A model generated the notes under the pieces. That model was given only the letters and a program-made list of their open reading frames with translations. It had not been told where the DNA came from and did not search any database. The position numbers and the translations under genes are program-made. A DNA stretch of 64,000 nt from an uncultured Lachnospiraceae bacterium (GTDB lineage Bacteria > Bacillota > Clostridia > Lachnospirales > Lachnospiraceae), in contig CAJTUB010000010.1 of assembly GCA_910579465.1 (NCBI GenBank), positions 1-64,000 of the forward strand, written 5' to 3'. Below are positions 61,269 to 64,000 of the stretch, in pieces. Each line of letters opens with the position of its first letter. Position 1 is the stretch's first letter.

Positions 61269-62842
61269 GTTGAGTTTTCGTAGTTTTATCCACAAGTACG
61301 CCAGTTATGGGATTCCGTTACCCACGACTTTCAAAAAACAGCAAAAATATAAGGAATCCTTACCTGTTTTGTAGTAGAATTAAGGTATCCAGTCAAAATA
61401 ATACTAAACAAAAAGAAGGAGGACTCCTTATGACTTATTCTACTACAAATACCTACACTTTGAAAAGGGAAATTTTATCTTTTACCAATAAATTTTCCAA
61501 AAGGCTTCCCAGACCTGAACGTAAATTCGCTGCCGACATGACCTACGGCATGCTCGCTTCCGGCAGATGCCTGCTGACTGACATCGTGGACCATCTCCGC
61601 GAAAAATCTAAAAAGGTCAATTCCGTGGAACGCCTTGCCAGGCATCTGGATAAGGGGACCCCTGCAAAGGTCCTGAAATCCTATCTCTCTTCCATCCGCA
61701 GATGGCTTCCGGATGAGCCTGTCATCCATATCGATGACAGCGATATCATCAAACCGGATGGATATAAATTTGAATCCCCCGGACTTGTCAGGGATGGTTC
61801 CAGAAGTACGGACACAAAAAATGTCTATGAAAAAGGCTATCATGTGACAGAAGCCTGCGCCCTCACAGACAATGGACATCCCGTCAGTATATTTTCCGAA
61901 ATCCACTCCTCAAAGGAAAAGGATTTCACGTCCATCAATGACGTGACCTTTTCAGCCATGCAACGGGCTGCTGCCCTGTTTGGGAAAGCCACTTTCGTCA
62001 TGGACAGGGGATACGATGACAACAGGATGTTCCTAGAACTCCACGGGCTGGGACAGGATTGTGTCATCCGCCTTACGGCAAAACGGAAGCTTCTCTTTCA
62101 TGGGAAATGGATTCCGGCAACACGGCTGCGGGACCAGCGGAAGGGTAAAATCAAAACCCTGCTTTATTATAAAGGCAAAAGCCATGGGGCCTATCTTTCC
62201 CATGTAAAAGTACAGATCACCGCTTCCCGGAACGACATTTACCTCGTCCTCGTTTACGGTATCACGGAGCATCCCATGATGCTGGCTACCAATAAAAAAA
62301 TCCGTTCCAGGGAAGATGTCATCCGGATTGCAGGGCTCTACTTTTCCAGATGGCGTATTGAGGAATATTTCCGCTGTAAGAAGCAGGTGTTCCGGTTTGA
62401 ACATTTCCGGGTGAGGAAACTCAGGGCCATCAACGCTTTAAATTTCTACATCACCTTATGCATGGCATTCCTGGCACACCTGTCCATGAAGCCGGAAACA
62501 AACGCCCTTAAGGTTTCTATCATAAAAACAGCTGCCCCCATAAAGGAAAAAGTACGTTTCTACTATTACCGGCTGGCAAAGGGCGTCTCCGGCATACTCT
62601 CGTATGCAAAGGAGGGCGTCAGGCTCTGGTTCCGGACAAAGCGTCCGGCCTGCCGTCAGCTCTGCCTTAAACTGGCCGTCTGAACAGATAAAAGAATATG
62701 TCTTCCAGAGTCCGGTTCCGGCGGGGCTTATTTTGAGTACCACTACTCATATATACTGCTGTTTCAGTGCTTTCAAAAACTAGCAGGGTGATACTCTGAT
62801 CAGCTATATCCATCTTTATAATACAATTTACGAAAACTCAAG
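61269..62842 (+). mobile_element. complete IS4-type insertion sequence with 9-bp target duplication
   Basis: 1574 bases. Terminal inverted repeats GTTGAGTTTTCGTA (61269-61282) and TACGAAAACTCAAG (62829-62842) match in 13 of 14 positions. AATCTCACG is present on both sides (61260-61268 and 62843-62851) as the target duplication. The single transposase gene is intact, so the element may be active. Confidence 0.9.
61430..62683 (+). CDS. IS4-family DDE transposase
   Basis: A 417-residue transposase. DDE-type motifs: the first Asp region HIDDSDIIKPDG, the second TFVMDRGYDDNR, and the YREK-like FSRWRIEEYFRCKKQVFRFEHFRVR with the Glu. The start ATG 61430 has AAGGAGG; the open frame to 61307 would read from the IR-proximal end and lacks a ribosome binding site. 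The reading frame is unbroken. GC is higher than in the restriction genes, so the element came from a different source. Confidence 0.93.
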   Translation: MTYSTTNTYTLKREILSFTNKFSKRLPRPERKFAADMTYGMLASGRCLLTDIVDHLREKSKKVNSVERLARHLDKGTPAKVLKSYLSSIRRWLPDEPVIHIDDSDIIKPDGYKFESPGLVRDGSRSTDTKNVYEKGYHVTEACALTDNGHPVSIFSEIHSSKEKDFTSINDVTFSAMQRAAALFGKATFVMDRGYDDNRMFLELHGLGQDCVIRLTAKRKLLFHGKWIPATRLRDQRKGKIKTLLYYKGKSHGAYLSHVKVQITASRNDIYLVLVYGITEHPMMLATNKKIRSREDVIRIAGLYFSRWRIEEYFRCKKQVFRFEHFRVRKLRAINALNFYITLCMAFLAHLSMKPETNALKVSIIKTAAPIKEKVRFYYYRLAKGVSGILSYAKEGVRLWFRTKRPACRQLCLKLAV

Positions 62843-62908
62843 AATCTCACGAAAATATGAGTTTTTAGAACGTATATTCTTTTTAACACAGAAGCGTCAC
62901 TATCCTTA

Positions 62909-63235
62909 TCATGCACAAATAATCTCTTCCTCCACAAATTCCCTCACACAAGCCCGAATATTATTCATTTTTTGAATCCATAAAAACTGATTTTCTTCCT
63001 TTAACTGTTCCGTCACTCCCTGTCTGTCGGCGTATTCCCTTACCAGTCGAGAAAACATATCCTTTGCCTGTTCATCTATGCTTGCAAGGTATTCATTCAA
63101 TCTGTCGCTTGTCAGCAAATTGAAATAAACGAACTGCTTATGCTCTTTCAGATACCGCAAATGCCTCTGTCCCCATATGCCAATCGGCTTTTCTTCTTCT
63201 GGAGGTAATGCAAGTTCTGGGAAGTAATAGTCCCT
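62909..63235 (-). pseudogene. 5'-truncated TnpV-like transposon protein
   Basis: The frame from ~63235 encodes DYYFPELALPPEEEKPIGIWGQRHLRYLKEHK and continues to 62909 (SDRLNEYLASIDEQAKDMF, WIQKMNNIRACVREFVEEEI). This is the TnpV family found in Tn-type elements of Clostridia. The usual ~20 N-terminal residues are missing and an in-frame TAA lies directly upstream; a TTG at 63160 could start a shorter product. Confidence 0.75.
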
Positions 63236-63448
63236 TTACCTTGCATACCAAAGACCGTTAGATAGTATCATACACTTATTTGTTATTTGTGGCAAATAAA
63301 CCTATAGAAAAATGTATGAATGAGGGGGATTTTGTAATAGACGGCATTGCGGGATGTGTATAACTGGCTGTATGTCGGCGTTCTGGACTCTCCAGGCGTC
63401 AATGATACAGAAACTTCCGGGTTCAGATCTGAAACTAATAAAACACCC

Positions 63449-63477
63449 TTGACTTTCTGAACATTGTTCACTATACT
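63449..63477 (+). promoter_or_regulatory. promoter of the TetR gene
   Basis: TTGACT (63449-63454), exactly 17 bases, TATACT (63472-63477), 31 bases before the ATG at 63509. Confidence 0.85.
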
Positions 63478-63495
63478 ATATGTGAACAATGTTCA
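63458..63495. promoter_or_regulatory. palindromic operator of the TetR regulator
   Basis: TGAACATTGTTCAC (63458-63471) and GTGAACAATGTTCA (63482-63495) are perfect complements with a 10-base spacer that contains the -10 box. Each arm is itself nearly symmetric (TGAAC/GTTCA). Binding would block the promoter, so autorepression is likely. Confidence 0.85.
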
Positions 63496-63508
63496 GAGGA
63501 GGAACGCC

Positions 63509-64000
63509 ATGGGAGATAACGAAAAAAGCAAAAATCATATCATTGAAGTTACCACGGAATTGCTGAAAGAGTATAATGGTGATACCAAAAGAATCACGTC
63601 ACGTCTGATTGCAGAAAGAGCTGGGATTGGATTGGGCTCTGTCAATTATTTTTTTGGAAGCAAAGAAAATCTTATCACAGAATGTATCCAAAGAACCATC
63701 AATAAAATGTTAGCCGGATTTGTATCGGAGATAACAGATTTCACAAAGGCGGATGGATTGTCCGATAAAGCCCGTTTAATCTCCTGGGCAAGCCAGACCT
63801 TTGATTTCATTTTTGAAAATCAGGCGATTGCCGGCAGGTCGATTTTAAGTGATATGCAAAATTATTCAGCAGACAGTAATTCCGTTTATACACAAAGGGG
63901 ATTTGCTTTTGCAATCAGGAGTAAGCAAAAGGAAGAAACAAAAAGATTACTTGTATTTCTTCTTGTTTCTGCTATGCAGGTAGCGTTTCTTGCAAAGGAT
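63509..64000 (+). CDS. TetR-family regulator (runs off the window)
   Basis: The first 164 residues of a TetR-type repressor. The N-terminal helix-turn-helix reads NHIIEVTTELLKEYNGDTKRITSRLIAERAGIGLGSVNYFFGSKENLITE. The following helices form the start of the ligand domain, which is cut by the window end. The start ATG 63509 has AGAGGAGG. The promoter and palindromic operator lie directly upstream. The controlled gene, perhaps a transporter, would be to the right. The 63236-63448 stretch before the promoter shows no gene. Confidence 0.9.
   Translation, partial: MGDNEKSKNHIIEVTTELLKEYNGDTKRITSRLIAERAGIGLGSVNYFFGSKENLITECIQRTINKMLAGFVSEITDFTKADGLSDKARLISWASQTFDFIFENQAIAGRSILSDMQNYSADSNSVYTQRGFAFAIRSKQKEETKRLLVFLLVSAMQVAFLAKD

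Noticed and set aside
63283..63489. 68-codon minus-strand ORF
   Set aside because: It begins inside the TetR operator palindrome, has no ribosome binding site and opposes the strong TetR promoter.

Overview
The window reads as chromosome of a low-to-mid-GC Gram-positive anaerobe of the Clostridia, most likely a Lachnospiraceae member. Pointers are strong GGAGG ribosome binding sites, a T-box leader, an FMN riboswitch on an ECF transporter, Lipo-boxed secreted proteins with Thr/Pro linkers, xylan-degrading enzymes, AgrA/AgrC-type signalling and a five-gene SMC/kleisin locus of the kind seen in that family. No rRNA, tRNA or CRISPR array was seen.

Layout. 1-3.1 kb is accessory: the end of an integrative element (a frameshifted tyrosine integrase, cut by the window edge) followed by an AT-rich cassette with an aminoglycoside 6-adenylyltransferase and a small P-loop kinase. 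3.1-7.0 kb holds a MerR regulator and a LytTR response regulator/GHKL kinase pair with a coiled-coil protein. 7.1-10.8 kb is a four-gene redox operon: two exported flavodoxin lipoproteins (one fused to a SUMF1/FGE domain), a carboxymuconolactone-decarboxylase-like protein and a His-rich membrane protein. 10.86-13.8 kb is an insertion of an AlbA_2 regulator and a P-loop kinase between a truncated and an intact copy of the same GNAT gene. 13.9-19.4 kb is a methionine block: a T-box leader with an ATG specifier, metQ-metN-metI, a GNAT pseudogene, then metG. The MetQ protein is circularly permuted. 19.5-22.1 kb is a housekeeping run (YdcF, TatD, RsmA); a riboflavin ECF S-component under an FMN riboswitch faces it.

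23-29.3 kb carries surface proteins on the minus strand: lipoproteins, a GH10 xylanase with a CBM9-like domain, and an LTA-synthase-like phosphotransferase. 29.5-42 kb runs on the plus strand: GNAT, tadA, then a five-gene operon with a cyclic-nucleotide-binding-domain protein, JetA/MukF-like kleisin, MukE-like (DUF6063-type) protein, JetC/SMC-like ATPase and a TPR/coiled-coil/AAA protein. It resembles Wadjet but has no JetD nuclease. 42-56.6 kb is mostly core: aroK, murA, copA-copZ, mtnN, a large GH115 alpha-glucuronidase with a divergent AraC regulator, a chemoreceptor, a TSCPD protein and murG.

56.6-64 kb is an AT-rich defence and mobile region. A single minus-strand run carries an HTH controller, an ApaLI-like restriction endonuclease, its DNA methyltransferase, a TM-Macro protein (ThsA-like) and a TIR-like protein (ThsB-like), i.e. 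a type II restriction-modification system joined to a type II Thoeris system. An intact IS4-type element with a 9-bp target duplication sits 4 bp upstream of the apparent promoter of this operon. Beyond it lie a TnpV fragment and a TetR gene, cut by the window end, with a perfect palindromic operator around its -10 box.

The main candidates for something undescribed are the permuted MetQ, the JetD-less cNMP/SMC/AAA locus, the combined restriction-Thoeris operon, and the FGE-flavodoxin lipoprotein operon.
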